Translations under genes and position numbers: made by a program
DNA from: Asterias amurensis
Taxonomy: Eukaryota; Echinodermata; Asteroidea; Forcipulatida; Asteriidae
DNA: 64,000 nt
Assembly: GCF_032118995.1 (NCBI RefSeq)
Contig: NC_092661.1
Location: 12,772,494 to 12,836,493 of the forward strand
Direction of reading: 5' to 3'
The notes under the pieces: model-generated
The model's database searches: none
Told to the model about the DNA's origin: nothing
What the model saw: the letters and a program-made list of their open reading frames with translations, nothing else
In this document: positions 1 to 14,100 of the stretch, one piece after another
Layout of the letters: every line of letters starts with the position of its first letter
Position numbering within the stretch: position 1 is the first letter of the stretch

Positions 1-1641
1 TTATAATCGAGATTCAAATATGGTGACCAGTTTCCGGACTAACGTTAGAGATAGGCCATGCGTTCGAATGTGCAGTGCACTATTCCATTTAGTGTATGTC
101 AGACCATCATGGTCAGACCAGACAACTCGTCCGTTGGACAACTCGACCGTTCGGACAACCCGACGGTTCAGACAATTCGAATTTGAGACAACAAACAAGA
201 CGGATGGCCAAGACATGTTGACGGTTGACTTGATCATCAAGTTGATGAACGTTCTACCATCCGACCTCCGTATGATGAATATGATGATCTGATTCTGATG
301 TCCAGATGTCATGTATTGTAATGTTAGTCGTGACTGACACTGTGGCAGTGAAATACACGAATTGACTGTGTAAATCCTGCATTTCTAGCAAATATTTTGT
401 TCTCTTTGGCTGGATGCACAACCTGGAGAGTGGCACTCTGGCATTTAGACAGATCTAGTTGCAATAACGTAACCCTCCTGCCGATGGCGAAGCCGGAGGG
501 TTACGAATACGACCCATGCTCATAACAAACAGGGCGAAATGGTCTAGTCCACAGATTTGCTCAATTTTTACCACTTTCAAAAATCATGACACTAATTTCC
601 CAGGTTCTATTTTGAACCTGTTGCATCGCCATTTTGTGACGCTTTATTTTTTTGGTCACCAAGTGCTGAACCGCAGGTACCAGCCAATAGACTGTGCAAG
701 TCTCGCGCGGATTTGAACTTCCGGGACCATTGTGGTCCCAACCTTATGGAGTTTTACGTTGGGGAGATTTTGTTTCGTCCATTACTTTAGTTTAATGTAG
801 TTTACGACCATAAAAATGACATATGTTGTTAAAAATGTAATACTATTTAAACTTGACCTCAGGTCAGGTTACTTGGTAAAAATTAAGAATTTGTGCCCAT
901 CTCCGATCACGAAACTTACGCAGACGCTTGTTTTGGTCGCGCGTGTGAAAAGCCTCTTCATTGGTCGTTTAGGCGTCGGCTTCGGTCGGCTTCCTCTTTA
1001 AACTGCGTCACGCGTTTATCTAACGCCCTTGCGACCATCGTGCGTCCGCGTATAAACCAGCTTTTAGTAGTTTCACATTCGGGCGTACATTTACAAAAGG
1101 GGTTTCACAAAATTTAAGATCAAACAAACATCCTTGTCCCAGAGTTTTACTTTTGTCAATAAATAGACTTTAACCGATAATTGTGTATTTGTTTAAAAAG
1201 CTAAAACTAATTTCAGCAAGCTGTATAGGGTATTTTTGTTGTTCAGATTCGGCATTAAGAATCAATTAAAGCAAAGATTTAATTCATAAAAAAATAAAGT
1301 TCTTCAGTTGTCGTGTTTTCTCGCTCCGGTGCGCGCAAGACTTGCACAGTCTATTGGATTGACGAACTGCTGAGCCGCGGCCGAGTTGGACTAAACCATT
1401 CTGTAAAAGGGTTGTTACAAGGCAGTGCGGCAGTGCGTGTGCGCTATATGAGTGAACAGCGGGCATAGTAACTGGACAACTAAAGCCATTGCGAAAATAA
1501 TCTGACACGTACCCTGCCCAGAAAACTCGTTAAAGACATTATATTGTTTTGCAGTTTTACATGTTATATTTTATACAGTTCAAGTCAATCGTAAAAGTGT
1601 AGTTTTGGTTTGTGAGCAGTTGTCAACAGCTACAATTCTAT
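1..1641. other. Gene-free upstream region of WDR3 with short repeats
   Basis: No coding exon is recognisable here. Positions about 115-180 hold a degenerate array of a roughly 19-base motif (variants of GACAACTCGACCGTTCG). A 26-base block at 684-709 recurs inverted at 1332-1357 with 25 of 26 bases matching; it contains CCAAT and a GCGCG end. The GC-richer stretch 950-1460 is the most likely WDR3 promoter area, but no TATA or initiator can be fixed. A possible 5' untranslated exon could end near 1611 at TTT|GTGAGC and join the acceptor at 2081-2082. That join is a guess. Confidence 0.4.
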
Positions 1642-2028
1642 TTAAAGGCAATAGACACTATTGGTAATTGTCAAAGATAAGTCTTCACAGTTGGGTGCAT
1701 CTCAACATATGCATAAAATAACAAACCTGTGAAAATTTGAGCTCAATCGGTCATCAAACTTGCGAGATAATAATGAAAGAAAAAACACACTTGTGACACG
1801 AAGTTGTGTGCTTTCAGATGCTTGACTTCGAGACCTCAAATTCTAAACTTGAGGTCTCGAAATCAAATTCGTGGAAAATTACTTCTTTCGCGAAAACTAC
1901 ATTACTTCAGAGGGAGCTGCTTCTCACAATGTTTTATACTATCAACCTCTCCCCAGTACTCGTAATCAAGTAAGGTTTTATGACAATAATTATTTTGAGT
2001 AATTACCAATAGTGTCCACTGCCTTTAA
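1642..2028 (+). mobile_element. TTAA-flanked non-autonomous element, family A copy 1
   Basis: It starts TTAA-AGGCAATAGACAC and ends TAGTGTCCACTGCCT-TTAA, so the ends are inverted repeats of about 25 bases with a TTAA on each side. A central palindrome around GAGACCTC/GAGGTCTC lies near 1835-1862. The TTAA target suggests piggyBac-type mobilisation; that is an inference, since no transposase is present. It sits just upstream of the first WDR3 coding exon. Confidence 0.85.
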
Positions 2029-2165
2029 CTGCTCAGCTACATCAATCATTATTAACAGTTCTCAATTTGTTTTCTTCTGCAGGAAGGCTCTAGAGTCCTG
2101 GCTACAGTGAACCACATTACTCAATATTGAAAACCCTTTTTGTGGATGTCAACAAAAACCCAACC

Positions 2166-5100
2166 ATGGGGTTAACGAAGCAATACCTGCGCTATGCATC
2201 CAGCGCTACCTTTGGCATAGTAGGCACTCAGAAAGCTAATGTGTTATTTGTCGAGCTCCGTGGCATCAAGGGGAAGTATGTTGCTGCTGCAGCTTGTGAG
2301 CATGTCTTCATTTGGGATCTACGTAAATCTGAAAAGGTAAAGTAAAAGAAGATCAGAAAAGCCTGTTCATAAAGCCTGTTCACGTCACATTGCTGTTTTC
2401 GCAGCGAATGTTTCGCAGGAGTCAAACACAGTTCAACTGTTGTGAATTATTCTCGGCAAGTTTGTGACGTCAACATTTGTTTCACAATCAAATTCGCAGG
2501 AAGTATCAACCGGACTTAAGAGCAAGTGGATCTGAGTATTGTTTCTTTTTGCAATGTTTTAAATAAGCGAATAAAAGGGTAGCGACAAGTTCTTGAACTG
2601 CCGTTTAAAGCCGACAGGGTTGGGCCGTGCGATAAAGGCCCTAGCCGAAAAGATGCATAAAACCTGTTAATGATTGATGTCCGTATCTTGTAGATGATGG
2701 TTCTCCATGGAGACAAGTCCTCAGAAGTGTCAATCCTGGCCAAGAGTCCTCAAGGCCAGACCTTGGCTGTCGGCTATGCTGACGGAACGGTCAAGCTCTT
2801 CAGCCTTGTCACCGGTGAAATGACCGTCACCTTCAGCGGACACAAATCGGCCGTAACAGCTCTAGGTTTTGATAAGGATGGATTGAGACTAGCATCTGGT
2901 TCCAAAGTGAGTACTGGGTTTTTTCTTCTTCTGATCCAGAATGTTTTGCTTAATAATCTAGTGTTTCAATGCGAAAGGTCTGAGCTCTTAACCTGTACCT
3001 GACCCAAAGATGATCTTTGAAGTTAAACCTTGAGCTCGACCAATCCCATACAAAATCAAACAGCACATTTTTTTCATTGGCACATGGGGACTCCTCAGCT
3101 AAAATGGGCAGAATGATTGGCTTGAAATTTGACACAGATAAAACATACATTTAAGTACCCAATTTCTTAAATCGGGTAAAAAGTTCAGCCCTGTATGCTT
3201 CATTTTTGAAAGGGCAAGGGCACCAAGGCATTTTCTCTTTGGTAAGGGGCACCCTATGAGGAAATTGTAGTTTTCTACAGGAGCGTTTCAAGGGGATGAA
3301 GGCATTAACCGGGGAGCATGGAGGCAATCACCTTTTTTGCCTCTGTGAAGTATCAGGACTGAAAGTTGTTTTACTTTCTCTGACCATTTTATTTTTTTTT
3401 CTTGCTGTGGCCGAATTTGCCCCCTGTGATGTATATAGTTTTGTTTGATTCTGTTGGACAGACCTCTGCAATGGTAAATTCATTAGGATTTACATGAGAT
3501 CAGGCAAACCACTAGATTGAAAAACAAGATTGTAGGCCTATGGTGTTGAAGTTTGTTACATTTTGTTGGCTGTAGGTTTGAGGATAAATGGCAGTAAATC
3601 ATTCGAAGTATAAAGTGGTATAAGATAAATTTGTACATTCCATTGAAGCAGGCCCTAGCTTTAGAGTTTGGGCGGACTTCCATGAAGCAAATTTTTGTCT
3701 TTTTCTTGTCGATGAATTTTAGGACACGGATGTCATTGTGTGGGATGTGGTGAATGAGAGTGGTCTGTATCGACTCAAAGGCCACAAAGGTGTCGTCACT
3801 CAGTGTCACTTCATGCAGAAACACAACATCCTCATTACAAGGTTGGTTAACGTTCAGTGGCTTGTCAAGGCACATCTTGTTAAGAGCACATGACTCTCAA
3901 ACTGTGGTGTTTCTGATCAGCAGAGTGTGGGTTCGAGTCCTGGGCCCAGTTTTGTATGGCCCTGCTTATGGAAGCAGGGAATTCCACGCATACGTCAAGC
4001 ATGTCAAGGGTTACACCCATGGGTCAGCAGGAAGTTTTTAGTAGAGCGCTGGCACATTCATCAGGAGTCGCAGATTGAAAACCTGCTGTAGTATAATGAA
4101 TTTTTTCTTTGATCAACCCCAAGTTAATAAAAATTCACTGAATTGCTTTGTTTCAGCTCTAAGGACACATTTGTCAAATTCTGGGATATCGACACTCAGC
4201 ACTGCTTCAAGACCCTTATTGGACACAGGACAGAAGTAAGTTTTTGTCAATTTTTTTTTCCACAGTAGCTCAAATGCTTGAAACAGTATAATTGACAGTT
4301 TTTGAAATATATTATGGGGGAGATAATGCTCTACTCACAAGGGCTATCAACCCAAATCAACTTTCACCAGGGACATTTTGTCACCTACTCCTGGTGCCCA
4401 AACAGGGTGAACCCCTCCACAGTCCATGAGGATGTAGTCATGGATCCATGAGTCATGGTTGGTAGAGCTGAACGCACTACCTTCTTAACTTTTACAAAGC
4501 ATTTATGGTTGAGTGCCTTGCTCAAGGGCACAAGTGTCATGACTGGGACTCGAACCAACACTCTGCTGCTAACAACACCAGAGCTTGGTTTCGGTGAACT
4601 AGACCGCTCAGCCAAGAAATGCCACACCGTTAAAATGCTGGAAGAGCATTACCATGATCTGTTTTTGACATCAGGTTTGTATAAACTTGATGTTGCTGTT
4701 TTGCAGGTGTGGGATTTTGTGATAATTGGAGATGACCATCGACTGGTGACAGGTGCAGGAGACAGTGAGCTGAGAGTCTGGGACATCGCATTTCAAGATG
4801 AGGTAAGAAAATGGTGAAGTATTAGCTGCAGAACTTTGATGAGGTCACACCGTACTTTTACATCAGATACGCGAATTTGTCAGGATTTCTCCTGATTTCA
4901 GGATTTTCTCTTGATTCTTCAAAAATGTTCCTGAAAGAAGTAAAGCAATCACCAAAGGGAAAACGGAATGGTAAAGAATAAGGGGGAACACCCAACTAAC
5001 AAGCCTTATATTGACAGGAGTTTTCACATCAAATCTCATCCCTATTAACCCAAAGAACCTCCTTGAAATTTGTTTAAAATAAGTAAAGAAGTCACTAAAG

Positions 5101-8100
5101 GAGGATAGAAATACGCCACACTTTGTCCAAACCTTTAGTTATGTATTTCTAGTGATTCACAAAGACTTCCTGAATTGTAACATCTGAGAGGTTCCGGAAA
5201 TTCTACTCTCTGATCTACATGTACTTTTTCAGTGCTAAGGATATTGTTCCTAGATGCTCCCTGAAAACTTGTTATTTTGATTTCTTGCTAATAGACTGAA
5301 GATGGGGCTGAGGTACCGGCCAAGAAGCCTAGACTGTCAACCATTATTGGTGATGATGAGGAGGAAGACATCGAAGACGATGATGACACGGTATGTACAC
5401 ATTGTCCAAGATATGGGTATTTTTTTCACTAGTAGGACAATCAGTTACATAACCTCTCCAGGATCTGGTGGACAAATTTCATTTTCATTTATTGATTCTG
5501 GTTGTGAAGCCAATGACTTTCAGAAAATCCAAATAAATCATTGTACTAGCCAATGAAGTGAAGACAATGAAGAGGAGACAATGAGGTCAATTTAAGTTTA
5601 TGTGGGATGAAAAAACTCCAGAGAATTATTCCAGGGAAGATATCTGCGTCAGGTAGGGACTGAGAGCCCAATACACATAGTGCCCCTGGTGTGATTTGAA
5701 CCGGGTCCAAGAGGTGGGATGCAAGGCAAGATGCCACTCTGCCAACCTGACCACCCACAATTTGAAAATCTCACTGATTGTGGAAACTTTGAACCTATTG
5801 TGTTTTTTATATCTCTCTGATTGTTGTTCAAAATATCCCTGATTGCAAGATGAAAATGTTGACGACCCTGTCATGACCATGTTCATTTACTTCTGCACAG
5901 AGTATACTTACTTGCCATTGTGTAGGATCCATCATGCGTAAAGGGAGTCAACGAGTGGTGTCTCTCTCCACTGACTGCACAGGAAGGGTGCTATCTTGTC
6001 ACGTAAGTTACATTCATAAATACCTCAGGACAGTTTCGCTATTATTCTCTATATTTTTATATTGTTGTATAGACATATGGCCTGTCGGCGTATATATGTT
6101 TTTTATTCTTAAATCCTTGTGCGTGTATCTTGTGCTATTTTTGTATCTGCCTGTTGTTTCATTTTCACATTTGGTGTGTTTTTTCTTCTTTTGAAGATCA
6201 ATAAAGTTTTCTTATGTCTTATGTCTTATGTCTTCACTGAAGCTACTATTACTAATCAAAGAAAAAAATTCCCCTTAATTTTCCAACAGGGGGCAGATCG
6301 TAGGTTAGAGGTTTTCCTTGTACTTACTGAGGATGAGCGTACAAAGCTGCTCAACAAAAAGCAAAGGAAAGCTAGAAAGAAAATCAGGTAAGAAAACACT
6401 CTAGAAACAACTATTGGGAAGCACTGAAGGAATAAGCCTTCAACTTCAGTAGTTATTATATACCTAAGCCTACATCCGTATGGACTGTAAAAGGGGTAAC
6501 CCTGTTTCAGCCCTAGGAGTAGGTGGCACAGGCCACTGGACAAAAATAATCGAGCCCACACCTTGAAGTGGCCTTCAGGCCTTGTGTGTCTGGCGACTTG
6601 CATAAAAAAAAATCTGGTTTCTTTTACAAACTTAGTCTTGGTTTGATGAGATTGATTAATATAAAAGGAATTAGAATCATTGGTTTTTAAAAACAAGCAC
6701 ATTGATTACAAACGACATTTTCTAAAGTCATCTGCAGGAAGATATACTTGTGTGAAACCTTTTTTTAAATCCCTGTTTGTGTGTTGTGTTTTCGTTTAGC
6801 CTTTCGAGAAAGACTCTGCTAGTCTCAAAACAACAGGGCCCAATTTCATGGCTCTGCTTTACCGTAAGCACAGAATCGGCGCTTACGGAAGCAGGGAATT
6901 CTGTGCTTACGGCAAGCCTAATTTCACTGGTTAGCGGCGAATTTTGGCGTCTGCGCTTGCGTACTCCACGCTACTAGTCATTCTACGCTTACAAGGCTAG
7001 CGCAGAAATTCGACGGTAAGCAGAGCCATGAAATTGGGCCCTGGACACTTACTATTATTTTGCTTTTATAACATAGTTCTGTTTGGTTGGTATGCAATTT
7101 GCGACAGCCATTTTTATTTTAAAATTTTTAATCCCAACGCTTGTAATATGACCTAATGATCGAATCAAATTTGTTGACGATCTTAGGGAGAAGGAAACTC
7201 AAGGTGAAGAAGAAGAAGAGAAGATTCTTGAATCTTTAGCTGTCAAAGATGAAATCCAAACTTGCTGCATCTTGGAGGCTTCTAGTAAAATAAGGTAATG
7301 GCTGCAGGGACAACTGACTGATTGCACATTGTATGGTGGGTGCATAGCCTGTTTGTGTTATTTTGTATCAGAGAAATGTTATTTTGTATCAGAGAAAAAG
7401 AATACATTTTGTTTGTTTCCTTAACACCCATGTGAATTATACTCTGTATACTCACACACCCTTAAGGATCCGGTATGTGGGGTTCTGCTATTTTTGTTCC
7501 TATATCATGTATATATCCTTTTCTGTGGGGTAACACTTAAACAAAGAAAAACCTTGTGGGTAGCATTGTTCCATTGTTAAAAGTACCTCGTAAGAGGGTG
7601 TACAGGTATCTTTCCTCGTCTTCTACCTTGAGAACCTCAAACCCAATCATGCCAGGGGCACTATATGGATTGGGTTTTCAGTCCCTACCTTCCGTGTGGG
7701 TTCGCTGCATTGGGTTCTTTGCTAGTACAGTGATTAAGTTCACTTTCAAGAGTCCTTGCCTTCACAACAAGAATACATGAACAATTCACAGGTCATTTGC
7801 TACCCTCTTGGAGAACGACGGAGCATCAGTGAAGATGGTACTGCAGCTGTACAATAACTCCCTAGAGACCCACGTCATTCAGTCCATGGAGGGAAAGCGC
7901 TGGGCCGGGGAGAAGCAAGGTGCCGTCACCCTACCGGGTCATAGGTCAGATGTCAGGACAGTGACCTTCAGTGCGGATAATACCACTGTGCTGACTGGCT
8001 CTGGAGAGTCCATCAAAGTTTGGAACAGGTTTGTATTCTTTTGTCATGATAACAACTCTACTACAGTATAAAGTTAGGATCCTGCCTGTCTCAGAGGTAC

Positions 8101-11100
8101 TTATATTGCTGCCATAGCTGTCAAAGATTGTTTAAATACCTGTGGTGGATTTCACAAAGAGTTAGGACTAGTCTTATCTCGAGTTACTAGTCCTAACTTA
8201 GGACTAGCTGTACATTTTTGATATCTCTTAGGACTAGTCCTAAGTTAGGACTAGTCCTAACTTGTGAAATCGACCCTTGGTCTCTTACCATTTTACTGTA
8301 CCGGGATGTTCTTATATTTTGCATTGAAATTATTCAATTCCCCTTTTGCTTCCTTTCATTTTGTTGACCTAAATTTTATCAGAGTAGTAATAGTGGGATT
8401 TATTTTGTAAAAAAAAAAAAAAAACAATCTTAATATTGTAAACATGTCATCTTGGTATTGCTCTGTGATGCTGCTGTGTTTTGTTTCAAATCCAAATAAA
8501 TCAATCAATCAATCAATAATGATATTAAAGGAACACGTTGCCTTGGATCGGGTCGAGTTGGTCTTCGAAAAGCGTTTGTAACCGTTTGTTGTAAAATACA
8601 TATGGTTAGAAAGATGATTTAAAAGTAGAATACAATGATTCTCACAAATTTGCCTCGAAATTGCATGGTTTTCCGTTTACTTTACGAACTAACACGGTCG
8701 GCCATTTATGGGAGTCAAAAATTTGACTCCCATAAATGGCCGATCGTGTTAGTCGACGAGGAAAAAGGAAAACCACACAATTTTGAGTGATACTTGTGTG
8801 GATCATTATATTTTACTTTTAAAATATCTTTCTAATCATATGCATTTTATAACAAACGGTTAAAAACGCTTTTCAAATACCAACTCGACCGATCCAAGGC
8901 AACGTGTTCCTTTAATGAATGGTAGAGATAGTGTGAAAGGTGGTGCATGGAACTATTTTGGAAGTCCACAATACAATAACAGCACTTTGTTTTGCAGGGC
9001 CACCCAGCAGTGTATTCGCTCCATGAAGTCTGGTTATGCTTTGTGCTCTGCGTTTGTGACCGGGGAACGACACTGCCTGATCGGCACCAAGGTACGTCGA
9101 TAATGAAACTCTGGCACATTGTGAGAAACATTGCGACACACAATGTGTGTCACCCAAATTTTTACTCCCAAGTTCTTTCAGGTTTTGAGAATTCTGTATT
9201 TCTTTTTTTTCTGTGTTTCATTCAGACGGGCCATCTGGAACTTTTCGATATCGCAGCTGGGGTCATGCTTGAGAATGTTGAAGCACACGAGGGCGCTCTT
9301 TGGGCCATTGCTGTAGCTCCTGATAAGGTAAATCAAGCAAAGTAACTTGAGAGAAAGCTCCATCAAAGAAAGAGGCCAGAATAACACACCCTTTTCCTTT
9401 AGCAACTCACACCTGATATCTCCTTGTAATTTCTTTACAGACAGTGTATTTACTGGCACACAAACCAGTAGGGCTGCTGACTGCCCCAGGCAGATTAAGT
9501 GCCCATACATGTACTGTAGGTTTAATGACAAAAGTAATTAAATGATAATACCCACTAGGTGAAAAGGATGTATACTTTTTGAGTTTTTGTGGCCAAACTC
9601 GGAAGTTCTTTAATGGAGCTTTCCTGTCATGACCATTTGGTGTGTTGATTTTGGCTCACTTATTCTATACATATGTAGTATCTTGTGATTTTAATTTCCC
9701 TATTAATATTTTTCCATTTGACACATTTTCATGTTTACACAGAGAGGGTTCGTGACCGGCAGCGCCGATAAAACCCTGAAATTCTGGGATTTTGAGCTCA
9801 TTCCCGACCCTGACTCCAAAGAGTCTGGAAAACGTCTTACCGTGGTGCACAAGCGTACTCTGCAGATGTCTGATGACGTCCTATGTGTGAAATACTCACC
9901 TGATCAGAGGCTTCTTGCTGTAGCACTGCTGGACTCAACAGTCAAAGTCTTCTTTGCTGATACTCTTAAGGTGAGTAGAAAACCTTTTAGATTGGGGTTT
10001 TGCCCAAAAAACACACACATAACCTGCCTTTGAGAATGAAGCCAACGTTCTTGCAGTAAAATTGATACAGCCCTTTCTGATTGTTTGCATGCAAAAAATT
10101 TGCTTTGCATTCACTTTCAGGGTATGGATACCTCTTTCTCAATTATTTCATTGAAGAACATGTAGATGCTAAATTTTACTATTTGGAACTCACCATTTTG
10201 TTATGTAACAGTTACAGGTTTCAAAGATACGTTAACCAAAATAGAGAAACTGCCACCCCAGTAGTTGATCTGAAAGTTGCAGGTTCAACTTTTGCTCCAA
10301 TCCTTCTTTGTTCAACCCGTAATTAAGTAAAATTAACCCAGTCAGTTTCATTTAAAAACTTTATACCATATTTTTTTAGTGAAACAAAAAAGTAATTAAA
10401 ATGTGCCCAGTCAGTTTCTCCTGTGGCTTGTTACTTAAAGGCAGTGGACACTATTGGTAATTTACTCAAAATAATTAGCATCATAAAACCTCATTTGGTA
10501 AGCAGTAATGGGGAAAGGTTGATAGTATAAAACATTGTGAGAACGGCTCCCTCTGAAGTGACGCAGTTTTTCGAGAAAGAAGTAATTTTCCACAAATTTG
10601 ATTTCGAGATCTCAAGTTTAGAATTTGAGGTCTCAAATTCAAGCATCTGAAAGCACACAACTTCGTGTGACAAGGGTGTTCTTTTCTTCCATAGTTATCT
10701 CGCAACTTCGACGATCAATCAAGCTCAAATTTTCACAAGTTTGTTATTTTATGCATATATGTTGAGATACACCAAGTGAGAAGACTGGTCTTTGACAATT
10801 ACCAATAGTGTCCATTGTCTTTAACAACACACACATTTCTTAGTGAAACAATTCTTATAACTTCCAGTGTGGATTTTTGTTGTAGTTTTTCCTGGCCTTG
10901 TATGGACACAAGCTGCCTGTTTTAACCATGGACATCTCATCAGTGAGTACTTATTTCCATTGTTGCCAACTCTTTAAAAACAAATATTTCATTTCACTTT
11001 AAAGGATTTGAGTACTTTTTCAAAATGTCAATAGATTTACATTAAACTTACAGGGTTTGAAGATAATTGATAGTGGAAAGCTTCCCTTCAAATATTACTT

Positions 11101-14100
11101 ACTGAGGTGCTGTAGTTTTTGAGAAATGAGTAAAACAATGTCATGAAAATACGTTTGTAAATGATTAAAATAATTTTCGTCTCATGAGACGAAAATTATT
11201 TTTGTGACATTGTTTTACTCATTTCCCAAAAACTACAGCACCTCAGCACGTAGTATTTTCAGGGAAGCTTTCTACTATCATTATCTTCAAACTGTGTAAG
11301 TTTAGTGTAAATCTGTGGACATTGTGTTTTTTGTCCTACAAAAGTTACATAGACCCTTTAAAGCTACTTGACATTTCATGAATATTTGTTTGTTTGTGTA
11401 TTTGATTGATGTATTTGTTTTGTCTTTGCAAAAACTGTGTAGATGTTTATTGATAACTTTGTTTGCAGTGTATTATAGTTGTGTAATTGCATTCTCTGTT
11501 ATATTATATTGATTGTATTGCATGTATTGTTTTCTTTGCAGTGTGTTATTTTTTCTATTGCATTCTTTATTGAAATGTATTTATTGAATTGCTTATATAT
11601 TGTTTTGCTTGCAGTGTATCTTATTTTCATATTGCATTCTTGATTGCATTATGATTGTGTATGTTGCAGTGTACTATATTTGTGTTTTGCATTCTATATT
11701 TTATGACATTTATTGCTTTGCATTATTTTATTAGTGCTGGGCGAATAGTGAAATTTTGTTATTCGGATACCGCTGGCCAACTATCCGAAATTAACCGGAT
11801 ATTTGAATAGTTTTTTTCGCCGCTAGAGGGCGCTATTTAAAAAAAATAAAAAAAATAAAAATTAAAAAAAATTTTTTTGCCTCTAGAGGGCGCTGTCCGT
11901 TTGTGAATGAGATCTTATGGGCGGATTGATATTAGTTTTAGACAGTGTCACTCGGTTCATTCATAAAAATGACCGGATCTAATTTAAAGATGGCGATTTG
12001 CTTTTTCTTTTGATCGTGATTGACTCTACGAGAAGGAAAACTTTTGTAATCTTTGAACAAATTACGTCAGAAATGTCATTGTTTTAACTCTTCACGGAGG
12101 TAAGCATAGTTAAATACTTAATATATGCTGTTTTATGCTGTCTTAATAGAAGTTTCTTAAGGATTCAGACAAAACATTCATACCAGTTGTCGCCCGACGT
12201 CCCCGGATATTCGGATATTAAAGAATATCCGGTTACTCGGTTGTAATTACAGAATTATCCGGTTTGTGAATAGGTATTCGCGCCCTATGCGGATATCCGG
12301 TTAAGAAAAAAAAGGCATTCGCGGTTACGGATAGGAAAACCTATTCGCCATTAACCGGATATTCGAATAATTCGCCCAGGCCTAGCATTTATGTTGATTT
12401 ATCATTTCTCTTAATGTACATGTATGATCATGGTGTGTATTCTATATCCATATATTTCTGCATCATTTTGCTTGCCATCATATTTAATATTTTGTAATGC
12501 ATTTGATGATTACAGAAAATATTGAATTGATTTAAATATATTAATGCAATCGTATCATGTGATTAATCAAAGCATGATATTCTCCCTTCTTTAGTCTGAT
12601 TTCCAAATGTTTGATTTTGCTCCAACAAAATGACTATTAAATAATATGAAAACTATAGAAAAGCCTACACAATATATTATATGTACATATATAGAGATAA
12701 CTTAATATTAGGCGCTATATACATTTGTAAATCAAATATACTATTATTATTATTATAAGGTCAGCCCTTGTCTTACATTGTCATACTTTTTTCCCAAGGG
12801 ACAATTATCATACCTGTAATAATGAGAATATGTAGTATTGCCTGTAAAAGCTTTCTGAGATAATCATACTTCTTTCAGTGACCACTTTGCTCTTTTGCCA
12901 ATATAACTTCTCTGAGTAATGATTCACTTTCTTTAATTTATGAGCCTTTTCCTTAACCTCTTTGTAAATTTATTGTAGCTGGAATTATTATAGACTTTAA
13001 ATATTTTCCCCTGGAATTGCCCTTTGCTAAATGAAACTGGCCTTGTCCTACCAAAGAGGAAACTCCATGCCTGGTACTATAACCCGTTTGATTGTTTCTG
13101 GAAACACAGGACAGTACCCTCATTGTGACCGGATCGGCGGATCGTAACATCAAGATCTGGGGTCTTGACTTTGGTGACTGTCACCGGTCGATGTTTGCCC
13201 ACGATGACAGCATCATGAGCCTTCAGTTTGTCCCTAAGACGCATCTCTTCTTCAGCGCTGGTAAAGACAAGAAGATCAAGCAGTGGGATGCGGATCACTT
13301 TGAGCTGATCACAACGTTAGAGGTGAAGATTGTGATAATGCTTGAGAGATGATAGTGGCCATAAGTGGCTTGTACTGAAATGCCCTTAGCGGCTGTAAAA
13401 GATTTGTCTTAATTACATTCTCAGAGAAAGAGGTCATTATTGGAAAGTCACGTCCTGAATTTTCAAAAGTTTCCCTGTTGATGTACTGTTTACATTTGTA
13501 AAACAAAACAGAAGTTCCGTTGCAGATTATGTTTAAAACATTTTTACTGACAACGTAGATTACAACTGTCAACAATAATAGCTATGTATATGTATGGGCG
13601 TGTCTTTGTGGGGTGTCGTGGCCAAGCCGTCTAGGACGGTGGACTCCAGCTCTGTAATTTACAGAATGTGGGTTTGAATCCTGGCCTGGTCAGTGGTGTA
13701 ACTGGGGCTTTTTATGTTAACTTTTCAAGCACCTGTAAATAATCTGCTTATTTTTGAAATCCTGTACTTGCCCATTTATGGACCATACTGATGGGAGTGC
13801 TGATATGGCACCCCCCCAACCCCCACCCCCCCTCCCCACCTCCTTTGAATTACAACTCCCAATGTGTTTTTTGTATATATTTATGTTTTTGCCAATAACA
13901 TCTTATGCTGTCTCATTACAGGGCCATCATGCTGAAGTTTGGTGCCTTGCAGTTAGCTCAAACGGCAATTTTCTGGTGAGAATTTTGTAGATAAGTACAG
14001 ACTTTTAACTCGGACTCAAGCTCTGGTGTTTCTGATCAGCAGAGTGTGGGTTCAAGTCCCAGATTTGACCCTTGTGTTCTTGAGCAAGGCTCTTCCTTTA

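Noticed and set aside
4840-4900. Possible C/D-box snoRNA in a WDR3 intron (TGATGA and CTGA words)
   Set aside because: No terminal stem and no clear C'/D' boxes or guide stretch. Such words are common by chance.
13605-13700. tRNA-like A and B boxes (also near 4560, 14040, 36990)
   Set aside because: The cloverleaf cannot be closed and the boxes are joined to a common repeat body, so these are SINE heads and not tRNA genes.
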